A stretch of 64,000 bases of DNA from Actinostola sp. cb2023 (lineage: Eukaryota; Cnidaria; Anthozoa; Actiniaria; Actinostolidae). The notes below the pieces were generated by a model. That model saw only the letters and a list, made by a program, of their open reading frames with translations, was not told the origin of the DNA and did no database searches. The stretch is from positions 111,249 to 175,248 of the forward strand of contig JAUJYZ010001007.1 in assembly GCA_033675265.1 (NCBI GenBank), read 5' to 3'. The number at the start of each line of letters is the position of its first letter. Within the stretch, counting starts at the first letter, position 1. Below are positions 1 through 10,965 of this stretch, one piece after another. A program made the position numbers and the translations under genes.

Positions 1-637
1 CTCCCAACTAGCCGTCAATATTTTGTGGTATCGCCGTCTCAAAATCGCAATTAGTTTATAACGTTACGAAACAAACCAAGCCGAAATTACAGTGATTTGT
101 GGGGGGAAATTATACATTCAACTGGCCATATCTCAGCCGTTATTTAACCGATTGCTCTCAAATTTGGCATGTAAATGTGTTTATATTGGGCAATCGTAAT
201 TAGTGCCTCGTTTCCCTTAGAACTTTATTTATAAGTATAAGCTTGTTGTCCCTTTGTTCCTCACTTGACACTTTCAGTTCCACCACTCGGTTCTACCAGG
301 GATAAATGTTCCCACATAATTGTTACTCTGGTACATCCATGTACGTATTGTTAACCGTATCAGTATTAATTCATGCCATATCAGAACTTGAACACTGGGA
401 AGTGTTAACACACAGCATATTTTTACCATTTGGTAATACGATACACGTGCAAAATATTAGTTTCGTACAACTGTCGGTTTTTCTACGCGAACACATCGAA
501 AATGCTTAATTTTCGCTTCGCGTCATCGTCGGCCGAAGGCTATTTTGAGGGAATTTCGACTTTCTCCAATTTTGAAGAAAATAAAAAGCTCTTTAAGTTT
601 TCGATACTATTTTTGGAAATGGTACACCAAAGGGGTT
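1..637. other. No gene recognised
   Basis: AT-rich sequence with two overlapping short reading frames on the plus strand. Neither shows a motif, a splice context or composition I would defend. It adjoins the broken 3-prime end of the polymerase fragment that starts at 638. Confidence 0.4.
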
Positions 638-2993
638 CTATTGGTGAAATAAAATGAAATTCGATTTTTTGCAACTGTCCGCCGATTCTCGATATTTAGA
701 GGCAGTGGCTCTTAACAATTCAAGATTTATCTTAGTCATCTTAAGCATTGCATCCCAACTAAGACCGGGAGCTGTGTAATACCATGCAGGATCTAACTTG
801 TAATTCATAACACAGACATCTCTAAAGGCTTCAAATACATCGGCCAGCAGGATGACATCACTAATGAGATAGAGATCGTGGTATTCTCTCATGTTTTTCA
901 TTTTGAATGTATTCCAGACTTTCTGGGCATGTTTGTAATCATCTTCTGAAATATCAGTGTTATTGAGTTTGGAAAAGAACGCGTCTTTTGGAGGAAGGCA
1001 TGTTTCATCTAACTTCTCAAACCGATTGACATAGTCATAGGGATATACTCCTTTCCTCAGTAACATATCCAGCTTCTCACCTTCATAGAAAATACTCATA
1101 TTTCTGAACTGCTCTTTTTTAAGATTACCAACTAGCTTGTCTAGTCCCATCAACGTGAACTTGAGACTATCAATGAATCTAATCTCACGTTTTACGTTGC
1201 ATGTTTTTCCATCTTTTACAAATGTGTCCACATCCTTTTTGAATGATATGTACTTCTCTTCATTGTTAGGGATACAATCGACTTTACCCTTGGTTACGCC
1301 CAAGTTTCTAATAAACAAATGAGCGTCATATCCTGCAAGATTGTGGAATATTACTGGAATGTGTTTGGGGATTTTGTAGTTTAAATTACAATCATTATGA
1401 GCTGCTCCGCGGTATTTCCCTGTAAGGTGATCATGATCTAATACTTTATCACCACTTAACTCTTTACTGCATATGTGACACTCTGCATTCTTAAAATCTT
1501 CACTATTCTCATCTGTCATTACAACCTTTTTCTCATAGGTCTTTGAATATAGGTCTCTGACAGACTTTTCTATAGAGGCTACAAAGAGTTGGCTAATATC
1601 TTCATCCGCACTCTTTGCTGTGTGTCTTACTATTTCCGGTTTAAACAACTCGTCGTCATAACATTTAATCATGTAGCAGTAGCCTGATGGCTTGTGCTTT
1701 TGATATTTTCAGTATATGATTCATCTTCATCATGTTGGTGTGAATCAATACTCTCCGTGAAGCATTCGAAATCTGCATATATCACAAAAGGCACTCTCAT
1801 GCTGCGGTTATAGTTTTTGAATTGTAGTGTAGTACCTTTCTTTGGTAGTGTTATTTTAACAGCATCATGATTCTTACAATATTCAGAATGTTTGTTAAGA
1901 CTATTCTCTGTTTTAAACGAGTTCAAGCCTCTTTCACAGAAATATCTTTTTCCGTTGTGCTTTGTAATTTGTGATGACAACAGTCTGGACATACTCTTAA
2001 TCCAGCAGTAATGATTTGTTTTATCATCCAACACCATTAGAAGGTCGATTGTTAGCTCTCTATCACTATTTTCACTTATTCGAAGTGGATAAACACTTTC
2101 TTTGTACCCATAGACATTTATACCATATTTGGGGTTGTTCTTTTCAAAGATTTTAATCATATCAAGCTTTACTGGAAACTCAAGCCCATCCCAGTTTAAT
2201 TTTTCAGCGTTCGCTTTCAGAACTTTGGAGATTCTTTCTGCATTCTTCTTTGGTGTGAAAACAGATAGTGTAACAGCCCATTTGAAACACTCGTTATCCT
2301 TATTTTTTATGTTAAGTATTGCTTCTTTCCTTCTTAAAACTTGTGGAAGCTCAATATAACTTTTAGCTTATACTGGTTTATCAATGTGATATCTAAGCTA
2401 ACAACTCTATTGAAAATCCATCCAGAACCTTGGTTTTGAAAATTATCAACCTTCTCTAAGATCTGATCCTTACATCGATTGTAAACCTCATCCAGATCGG
2501 TCGGTTCTGTAACTATCACGATCGTTGAATGAAAATATCCGTAAGTGTGAACCTTCTTCTTATAAAATTCGCACTCTAAGAGAAACTTCATCTTGATGGG
2601 CTTTTCATGTTGTTTTAGAAGGTTAATAACATCTTGTTTGCTGTTTTCTAGAAAGGTTTTCGGATTTGTTTTATAACCTTTGATTCGATAAGATGAGACA
2701 AATCCCTTCAATGCTGACTTCTTCTTTTGAACTTTAGTGGCTGTTTTTGATTTGATGTTATTGTAAATATTATTGACTTCCTTCTTCAAGGCTTCAACAC
2801 GTTTATTCACAAGCTTCTTATTCGTTTGTGGAACCCACGAGAGAATCCAATTTGCGAATTCGTTAATTTGTTTATTAACAGAGCTAGCCGCCTTTCCAGC
2901 TAACTGTTTCAATGATTGTGGTTGCAGTTTTAGAATAGGTATATTAATTTCAGGCACAGGCCGATCCATTATGTTAAACACTTTTGAGCTCAT
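638..2993 (-). pseudogene. Protein-primed DNA polymerase B fragment, Polinton/adintovirus type (broken)
   Basis: On the minus strand this reads as the amino-terminal and exonuclease half of a family B DNA polymerase of the protein-primed kind found in Polinton/Maverick elements and related animal viruses. Probable start is ATG at 2993; in-frame codons continue upstream to 3119. Then come a helical region, a cysteine pair with the DHDHLTGKYRGAAHNDCN motif of an embedded endonuclease VII-like zinc fold (about 1380-1480), the exonuclease signature FHNLAGYDAHLFI (about 1305-1345), and YYTAPGLSWDAMLK near 750. The reading frame changes near 2334, between 2333 and 2160, and again near 1690, so it cannot be translated whole. 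The coding similarity stops near 640, before the polymerase palm motifs, so the catalytic half is missing. It is a dead copy. No integrase, capsid or terminal repeat from the same element is visible nearby. Confidence 0.85.
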
Positions 2994-3039
2994 CTCTATA
3001 TAATGGGATATAAAGTTCTTAAATAGTCGTCTCGAACTC

Positions 3040-3116
3040 AGACGTGCCAGAAAGGTTGACCTTGACCTTGGGATCCTTTCCAAGAATTTGACCTTGGAAT
3101 CTTCCAAGAATTTGAC
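3040..3116. repeat. Short direct repeat around a CCAAGAATTTGACC motif
   Basis: The words CCTTGG and CCAAGAATTTGACC recur two to three times over about 75 bases, just upstream of the polymerase fragment. Confidence 0.4.
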
Positions 3117-3465
3117 CACCCCTCCCCCATCACTTTGACCTCAATTCCCATTTCAGGGGAACCCCCTTTTGAAGTCCGACTAATGCAGGTATTCCTGGTG
3201 TCCTTTATTTGCAGGTATTCCTGGAGTTTCGTCTGAGTTCGATCTCTCCTTTACCTACTACTACTCCTCTGAAAAACCGCATGAGTGGAGAACATACTGG
3301 CAAGTTAATGAGGACAATGATTGTAGGACCAGAGAGGGCAGGCTTTGATTATCTATCATTCAGCCTTTCTCAAGTGGAAAAGCGAAAGAAGCAGACAGAT
3401 ATAAACATTCTTTAAAATGTTGTGCTTTACATTCCTAAAAATGCTCAAGTGACAACAACAAATAG

Positions 3466-3935
3466 TCCGGCAGATTCGTGCTCAAATTGTGGGATTTATG
3501 GTAAAAGCACCAAATTTGGTACACAGATAGAGAACCACCTATAGCACAATATTGGCTATGGACCCACTCAGAATCTATCCCATAATTGCAATTACAGCAG
3601 TTTTAAGGTGGCTCTACACATCGTAACCATGGAAATTGTCAGATGTGTTGAAAAAAACAACAATTTGGCACATAGATAGGTAATCACCTATAGAACAATA
3701 TTGAATATAAACCTAGTCGGAATCTATCCCATAATTGCAATTATAGCGATTTTAAGGGGGTTCTATACCTCGTAACCATGGTAATTGTGGAATTCCGGAC
3801 TAAAACACCAAATTTGCTATATAGATTAAGAATCGCCTATAGAGCAATACTGACATTGGACCCACTCGGAATCTATCCCATAATTGCGATTATAGCGGTT
3901 TTAAGGGGGATCTATACATTGTCACCATGGAAACG
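3466..3935 (-). repeat. Three units of a 150-bp satellite (inverted relative to 15.8-18.4 kb)
   Basis: Three copies of a unit of about 150 bp, each with the core CATAATTGCAATTA, followed by TTTTAAGG and a GTAACCATGG word. The left edge starts with TAGTCCGGCAGATT; the same edge, inverted, closes the larger array at about 18400. The shared edge suggests the tandem units belong to a bounded mobile element rather than to a free satellite. Confidence 0.8.
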
Positions 3936-4344
3936 AGATAAATCATTAAAAATACAAAATCTACCACATGAACTTAGAATAGAGAATGTTTTCCACACAA
4001 GTTCTAAAGAAGGATAATGTAGTAGACTTGGATATGCCAGATGTGATGCAGTTGATTTCAGGCATTGCAATGAAATCCTTATTGCTTTGATCAGCAACAT
4101 AAGATCCAAGATAATTACAGTCGTCGACCTCCTTGAGTGGAGTGCCACCCTTGTACGGAGCAGATGGATTGGTGGTTGACGTCCTCGTTGATGGTCATCA
4201 ACTCAGTCTTGTTGGCGTTGATAAGGAGAGGCGATAATAGTGATATGACTTTGAAAGGAATGTTGGATGGCTTTCCTGATTTCCTTGTTTGTTGCCTTTC
4301 ATAAAGTCGCATTGTTTTAACAGCTTTGAAAAAGGTACCTAAAT

Positions 4345-4345
<1 letters not shown>

Positions 4346-4378
<33 letters not shown>
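4346..4378. repeat. Homopolymer C run, 33 nt
   Basis: Uninterrupted run of 33 cytosines. Similar runs occur at 13699-13729 and 35211-35248, with a G run at 13991-14022. Exact lengths are likely uncertain in any assembly. Confidence 0.9.
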
Positions 4379-4557
4379 AGTTGTACTGGGTCAAAGCTGT
4401 CATCTATCTGCCGACTTGACGAGGTTCTCTTGTTTGCCATGAATTGACTCGACAACCTATACACATTTCATCCTCTTGTAAAGAATATCATGACATTTGG
4501 AAAAGAGGTGGAAAAATTTGCCTTCCAGCCTGGACAGCTCCGGAGTAAAATTGCATG

Positions 4558-5560
4558 TTAACCCTTTGACTCCCACGGCGCCCGAAACCGCCCGTAAAAA
4601 TCGATACTGCTTTTAAAAATTCAAACTTTCTGAATTTTCGTAACATCGATCTCATGACCAGTTTTTAGTGACAACTAGATAACTCTTCAAATTTTAACTT
4701 CAAGTAAACTGACTTACAGGTCCGATTTCTGGGCACTAGTTCAATTTATTTTTCATAGAAATAAAAAATGCGCGTTTTTGTCGCAATTTTACACCTCGAA
4801 AATGAACGACATTTGACTTGGATTCTCTTCCAAAATACATCCTTCCGAAACAAAACGCCACTTTCTCGGCAAACTTCCATCTCTCTTCTTGATATAGTCA
4901 TGAATTTTTCACTCTCTCTTCCTTAGCTTGCAGAACAATAGCCATTTCCTTAGGACCACTTTCGCTAACACGTGTTTTCCTTCTGCACATCCCAAAAAGG
5001 ATGCCGGGAACATCTGGGAATTTTCGACAGAAAGTATCCCGCCATTTCCTTTTTTTAGAGTTTTATAGAGTGTCGAGCCACTCGGTCCTATAGGCAAAAT
5101 ATTGCACCGGTTGCATTCTTTTCAAGTTCAAAGTCGCCAAAAATGCCTTTGTAGGCCCTGGAATCCACCACAGAAAGACCAGAGAGACGATTTCACTTTG
5201 AGTCCGCCATTTTGGAAAATCTGAACGAGCTGCCGAAATGTGTTCGTGAATTCGTATCTTCCTCCTGAGTTCTTCCAGGAGAACGGTCTCTACCACACCA
5301 GTCAAGCTTAATGATGCTGTCCTGGAGGCTTCTGTGGTGAATAATGGCTATAAACACTCTAAAAATGCAAAATTGGCCTCTTCGAGTAGTGATTACTACT
5401 AGCCCCTACGAGCTCCCAAGAAGAAAGGCAGCACACGTGAAGACGCGAGCCCACAGGCATTCAGAACTGTCAAGATTTCCATGGAAACCCCTTATATGGA
5501 ATCGAAATTTCCTATGACGTGATTAGGTCCAGAAAAAATCTCTGGGTGTCAAAGGGTTAA
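4558..5560. mobile_element. Non-autonomous piggyBac-like element with TTAA ends
   Basis: TTAA at 4558-4561 and 5557-5560 flanks inverted ends CCCTTTGACTCCCA (left) and CCCTTTGACACCCA (right, read inverted), which differ at one base. A CCCTTTG start next to a TTAA duplication is typical of piggyBac. Length is 1003 bp. I see no transposase; the small reading frames inside are not convincing. It would need an enzyme in trans. Its ends differ from those of the piggyBac at 23866-26964, so it belongs to another family. Confidence 0.8.
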
Positions 5561-5595
5561 ACAAAAAAAATTAGAGGTCACGTGACCAGGACTTT

Positions 5596-5752
5596 TGTCA
5601 CCTCCGGGAAGAAGTTAGGGTTGGGGTTAACTCAAAACTAGGGTTAGGGTAACGATTCAGGCTTAGGGTTATTTTTTTTTGCCATTGGGATAGTTCTGGA
5701 AGCTAGGGTTAGATTTGACTGAAGGCTGGCTTAGGGGCTAGGGTTAGTCACG
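5596..5752 (+). repeat. Interspersed telomere-like TTAGGG variants
   Basis: Several GGGTTAGGG or GTTAGGG words are scattered among degenerate sequence, between two CACGTGAC words in inverted positions. This is an interstitial, decayed telomere-like patch or a low-complexity repeat, not a telomere. Confidence 0.45.
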
Positions 5753-5760
5753 TGACAAGC

Positions 5761-7127
5761 ATCACTCCCCCCCTGGATCACCATAGGGTGAATGTGACCA
5801 TTGGTCTGACTAATATCCACGACAACTATTCTTCTCTGCTGTCTAAATTTCACAATGACCACTCCCTCAACTTTGACTTTTTGACCTATATGTAAAATTG
5901 GGCTTTTGAGGTCTATAACAAACATCCTCCCCCCTAAGTCCTTCAATCAAGCTCAGTTTCAAATAAAATTTGGCATGTATAACCGTCTTAGGTAGACTTA
6001 TTGTTTTAAATAGTTTTTGGTAGGAAAATGTCAAGTCAGTGAAAAAAATATTTTTTATTTAAACAACCGTTAAAAGGGTTGATTCAGATGGAAGCCCCGT
6101 TACGGTCGGTAGCGGGATAACAGCTAACCGCAATCGTGAGAAAAGGATAAATCAAGTCGAATGCGGATACTTCTTGTTTTTTTATACCTCCCGTATTGGT
6201 AATGGCAGTTTGTGTGAGTATTGGAGAGTTTGTTGTAAGAATGGGGTGATTAGGATGTTAATTGAGGTAGTAGAGTGATTTGATTGAGTAAATAAAGGAA
6301 CAGCTAGATAGGCCGAGTGGCGCTGATCCATAATTATCCCATATCTTAAATGAACTGAGTATGAGTGGGAATGTTGTAGAATAAGTACTTCTTTGCAGCT
6401 GAAACCTGGCAATGACATGAGAAACAACTATGGCACCTTAGTGTAGGTGCGTCCTATCAGGGCAATTGATCTTTTCAAAACATATCTGCGCCTTTGTAGT
6501 ACGTAATAACATCTTGGACCGCCCAGTTACTTCGTTTCCCTGATCCTGCAGTCACCAACAACCCACGCAATTTATGTCACGCTACATGTTCACAAACATA
6601 CAAATACGCCACGGGACTAGGCGGATATTCACGTGCTAGATACAAACAACTCATCTGCAGAAACCTCCTCACATGATCAATATTCAAGTCATGAACTTGG
6701 ACATGCATACAAACTCGCTTTAATTTGCAATTATCCAACAACTAGACATATGAAAGAACTCACGCTACAAATAAAAAAGCGAACCCGGCAAAGTCTTCCC
6801 TCGCTAGCTGTACACACTAGCCTCTTGACTGCCAGAACCTGGTAATCCCGCTTTTCATTTGCAATCATCCAACAACTCGGACACATCGAAGGATTTTAAT
6901 GCTACAAATAAAGCTCACTCATCCTGCCAGCCAATGATACTGATGATAATTCACTTATCCTGTGGCGCTTCTGTCATTAGTTCCACAATTTCTGTGGCTA
7001 CGATATATATAACCCCCTAAAATAATAATAACTAGACACTCTTGTAGCGTTAAATCGGGCTTCTTAAAGCAAGCAGTGGTTGCTGCGATCGGTAATCTCG
7101 ACTGAATCTGATTTGCTCTCGACCATA
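5761..7127. other. No gene or named repeat recognised
   Basis: I looked for family motifs and splice-linked reading frames on both strands and found none. The reading frames are short and have no recognisable domain. Confidence 0.4.
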
Positions 7128-7752
7128 TTATGATATATCCATTGTCAATGATGATATTGTCAATGGCAATAAAGCTCGTCGAGCAAGAGCCTGCGCGACG
7201 TAGACTAAGGCATCAAACACGTAGGCAAGGTAATTCATTAACGCACTATGGTTTAGAATGATCATAAAGTATTGTATATGTACAATAATCAAATCTCCCA
7301 GCACAAGAATAGCTTTTTCTAGAATATCACAATCATCAAGAGTATTTGCCATATCTTCTACTGAATACATGAAATTCCATAAACAGGACGTGACGAGATA
7401 ACGATCGCTTCTACAATAAGTTACTAATAACTTAATACTGATTGTACAAACAAAATAAAACCGTATTTTACTAGCATTTAACGGCCGCATTTAACACAAT
7501 GAAACAAAACAAAAGAATGACGATATTTACTGTGAGGACTGTAAGAGCCACATGTGCTGAATAAGTACTTTTCCAGGTGCTTCGTGGACGATCATCTTTC
7601 CGCGCTTCATCTAATATGGCGACGTTCAAGTTCAGGTCAAGATCAGTCTTGCTCTTGCTTTTCTTGCAATCAGAGTAGTTCTTTTCAGCTTCAGAGTTCG
7701 TTGTTAAGTCAATAGTCATTGTTTTGTCATTTTGTTCGTAGCTTGTGTTCAC
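7128..7752 (-). CDS. Possible membrane-protein exons, unidentified
   Basis: Two overlapping minus-strand reading frames, 7752-7471 (93 codons) and 7490-7128 (120 codons). The first starts with an acidic, polar stretch and ends in a hydrophobic segment, ALTVLTVNIVILLFCFIVL, that could be one membrane span. The second is rich in hydrophobic residues. They are in different frames, and I could not find a clean donor-acceptor pair joining them. They could be exons of one small membrane protein or chance open frames. No family recognised. Confidence 0.25.
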
Positions 7753-8414
7753 AGTTTTCTCATTTGCTTAATAATAATAATGCTTTTGATATTTCATAAC
7801 ATTTTGACTTTAAGACTTTTTCAAATATTTGAATCCGCGGAACGACCTGGTCCGAAAACGCTCCACATCTTTTAGAGTAGGTCTACCGCTAACGGTGTGT
7901 GAGTTTGTATGTGAGATGAGCGTATTAGACATACTTCGTTCAAACACGTCGGGCACAAAACGCACGGAAATCGGCAGCAACATTTGTCCGTTGACGCCAT
8001 ATTGGACGTGAGGTTATTTGGAGACTGGTACCGAATATGAATTTTGAAAAATGGCATTACCTTTCCCCTCCCCTGACCTTTTTGGTAAAATATGATCTTG
8101 ATGTCGAGGCTACAGGATCACATCGTCAACAACAAGCTTTCCATGGAGACTTTTGCCGGCTTTGTAGCTTGTTCGCGCGAGAAATAACGATTTTTCAAGA
8201 ACTAGTCATTTTACATTTTTGGTAATTTATTGATTTTGAGCTTTTTAACGGTAATTTTCGGCCTGGATTCAACTTTTTTGCCGTAAGTCTCTCTTTACGG
8301 AGATGACTTCAGTCATGTCCGCCATTTCACGTAGTGCAATCGTATGATTTTTGTTTTTTGATTTTTTTCGCTCGCGACGAGAAAACATTTTCTTCCTGCA
8401 CACGATTCGGGATC

Positions 8415-10965
8415 ATGGCAACACGAAAGACGGGTAAGAACAAGTTTGATCTTTGTAAATTCATGAAGCAACAGCGAAAGAAACGAGAGTCGCACGAGAG
8501 GCTCGTTGAAGTTGAGCGCGAGCTCTGCGTTGCAAGAAAACAACTGGAGACAAAATCCAAAAGCTTGAAACGAATCAAAACAAAAGTAAGTACTTTCATG
8601 ATTTTATTTTGCTGTTATTTAATGAATTAACGAGTGATGTTATACTGTGATCTCATCATGTCAGAAACATTACGCGCATTCGTGAGATTTCATTTGCGCA
8701 CTATTATCATTACGAATTTTAAGGTAGAAGAAGCAATCAGAGAGAAGGAAGAAATTAGAACAGAGTTAGATCAGGAAGTACCAAGGAAGAAAGCTAGGTT
8801 TATGTCAGATCACAGTGCAAAAATGAGAAGAGAGAAACCATCTCAGTACAAGGAAGGTAAGTTACAACCAGATGAACGAGCAATGAGGCAGAGAAGATCA
8901 GACACATACCAGGCAGCCCAGGAAATTCATGGTGGTACAGATATTGATAGTACACCAGGTGAAATAGGATTAATCGAGACAGCAACAAGAAACTGTAGTA
9001 CAAAAGGTTTGTATGAAGGTATGTGCAAAAGTAAGAAGATCTCTAAACACGTTATACCTAAGATATTCAATTCAAGTGTACAGCAATATGAAAAATCTGA
9101 TGGTAACATGACCAGAAGTGTTGCTGTATACTATAGTGGAGGAGTAATGGGGAAAAAGAAATACCGCTCAGTATATAAGGACAGTAGTTACAGACATACG
9201 AAGGTTAAGAAGGGTACCAAGAAGTCGGTACGTATAAAGGTAAACCACTGTCCACTACCAAGGTTAGTACCATATCATAAATTGATGCCTTTTATCAAGT
9301 CCATAGATATTGGGAGCTTATACAGTGTAAGGGAAACTCTCTGTGAAGGTTTGCCTGAAGAGGAAAAAGTTGATGGTGTATACAGGAAACTTCCAGAGAT
9401 GTTAGCCAGACTTGCAGAATACTATCTAAATCAAGATCAGTATGAGCTCACATGGTTTAATGGAGAAACTAATTGTTTTTATGTTTCTTTAGGTGGTGAC
9501 GGAGCTCCCTTCGGAAAGGACGACACTGCATGTGCTTGGCTCATCAGTTTTTTAAATATTGGAAGGGGCGTTCTAAGTAGTAATGACAACTTTCTACTCT
9601 TTGGTGGTAATTGCTCAGAGAATTGTGATGTTATGACTAGGTTTATTCGAAATCTTATGCAGGAGATTAGTGAGGTAGAGACCCAGACATTCTCTGTTAA
9701 TTGTAATGGTTCTTCAGTGGAAGTGAAGTTTTGTTTTTCTGAGTTACCAAATGACATGAAAATGTTATGCTACCTTGCAGGTGAGTTGAGTAACAGTGCA
9801 AGATATTTTTCCACTTTTGGTAATGTTTCAGGTGATTGTAATAGTCTCTCTGGTTCGTTTGGTCATAGTAACACCCATACATGGAAACCTTGGAACTACC
9901 AACACAGGGTTAAAGTTGCGCAGAAGGTTCAGCAGTTTAAGCAGTCTATTAACAAGAAACTAGCTGCCTCAACTAAGCGATCAAGAGTAACAACTTATAT
10001 TTCTAGTTTGAAGAGCAGACAAGAGTTTGTACCACTAGTTGGCAAACTTATTGACAAGGCACATGCTGATCCTCTACATCTTAAGAATAATGCATGTGCT
10101 CTTGCTCACAGATATTTGTTAAATGAAGTTATTTTGCTGTCAAGCCTTAAACATTGCCCTTCTGTTCTTTTTTCACAGCTTCCTAAATCATCCCCTTTTG
10201 TTAAGTACATTACTGCTATGAAGCAAAAATGTAATCTTACTAGGCTAGCAAAGAGGGTTATCAGATGGTTTGATGAGACCAAAAGCCATGGTAAAGAGTT
10301 TGATTACAGGTTCACTGGTAGGGATTCCAGATTTTTTTTTGCACAATTTTATGCTTCTCATTTCAGCTATTGATCCAGGTACTTCTTGTTCAGGTAGACC
10401 AAGTAAGATTTGCCACTGTATTGCATATTTATGCCTTTGCTTGCGTGATTGTGTTTCTTTGTTCTCACGCGTAGATATAACTGATCAGGAAGTTGCAGAA
10501 CTAAGAAGTCTTTGTTTCAGATATTTCCGTGCTAATGTTCTTTTCTTCAAGGTTAATCCAACAGTCTGGACGGTTGGTCATGTCGTGCCTGTTCACACAG
10601 AGTGCATGAAGGGGTTGTATGGATTGGGACTTGGTCTCAATTCCATGGAAGGTAGAGAGGCAAAGCATATATTTATTTCTAAATATAGCACCAACACTTT
10701 GCCAAAGTACAGGTGGGAACAAATCTTTTTACATGAATTTGTCTCTTTGTTGTGGCTAAGAGAGAGATGCTACAATATCTCAAAGCCTGTTAAGTCAAGC
10801 CACCAATCATACCTACCAAAGAGAGTGGTTAGTCAGTCTCCTGATGTCTGCTATTGTGGTATGGCAAAAGAGGTAGACAAGGAAAAGTGCTACTACTGCT
10901 CACATCCTCTACGGGCAAAGATTTTGGCCAGCATAGAAGAAGGAAAAGATAAGTGTTTTTCCTGA
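8415..10965 (+). CDS. Transposase-like protein of unassigned superfamily, two exons, one frameshift
   Basis: Exon 1 runs from ATG at 8415 to 8585, followed by a GTAAGTA donor. Exon 2 begins at 8724 after AG, and the junction is in phase. The amino end is basic and rich in heptad-like charged residues, so probably coiled coil. The middle carries GGDGAPFGKDDTACAWLISF (about 9490-9555) and NDMKMLCYLAGELSN (about 9750-9795), the later part HADPLHLKNNACALAH, and the end SMEGREAKHIFISKY (about 10643-10690). A cysteine/histidine cluster, CYCG and CYYCSH, follows near the end. Conserved acidic residues in that order would suit an RNase-H-like DDE enzyme, but this is inference. The frame shifts by one base at a run of eight T near 10331-10338, and the second frame continues to the stop at 10963-10965. 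I see no terminal inverted repeats around it, so a domesticated gene is also possible. Confidence 0.6.

Noticed and set aside
5596..5752. Telomere or chromosome end
   Set aside because: TTAGGG words are degenerate, few and flanked by ordinary sequence.
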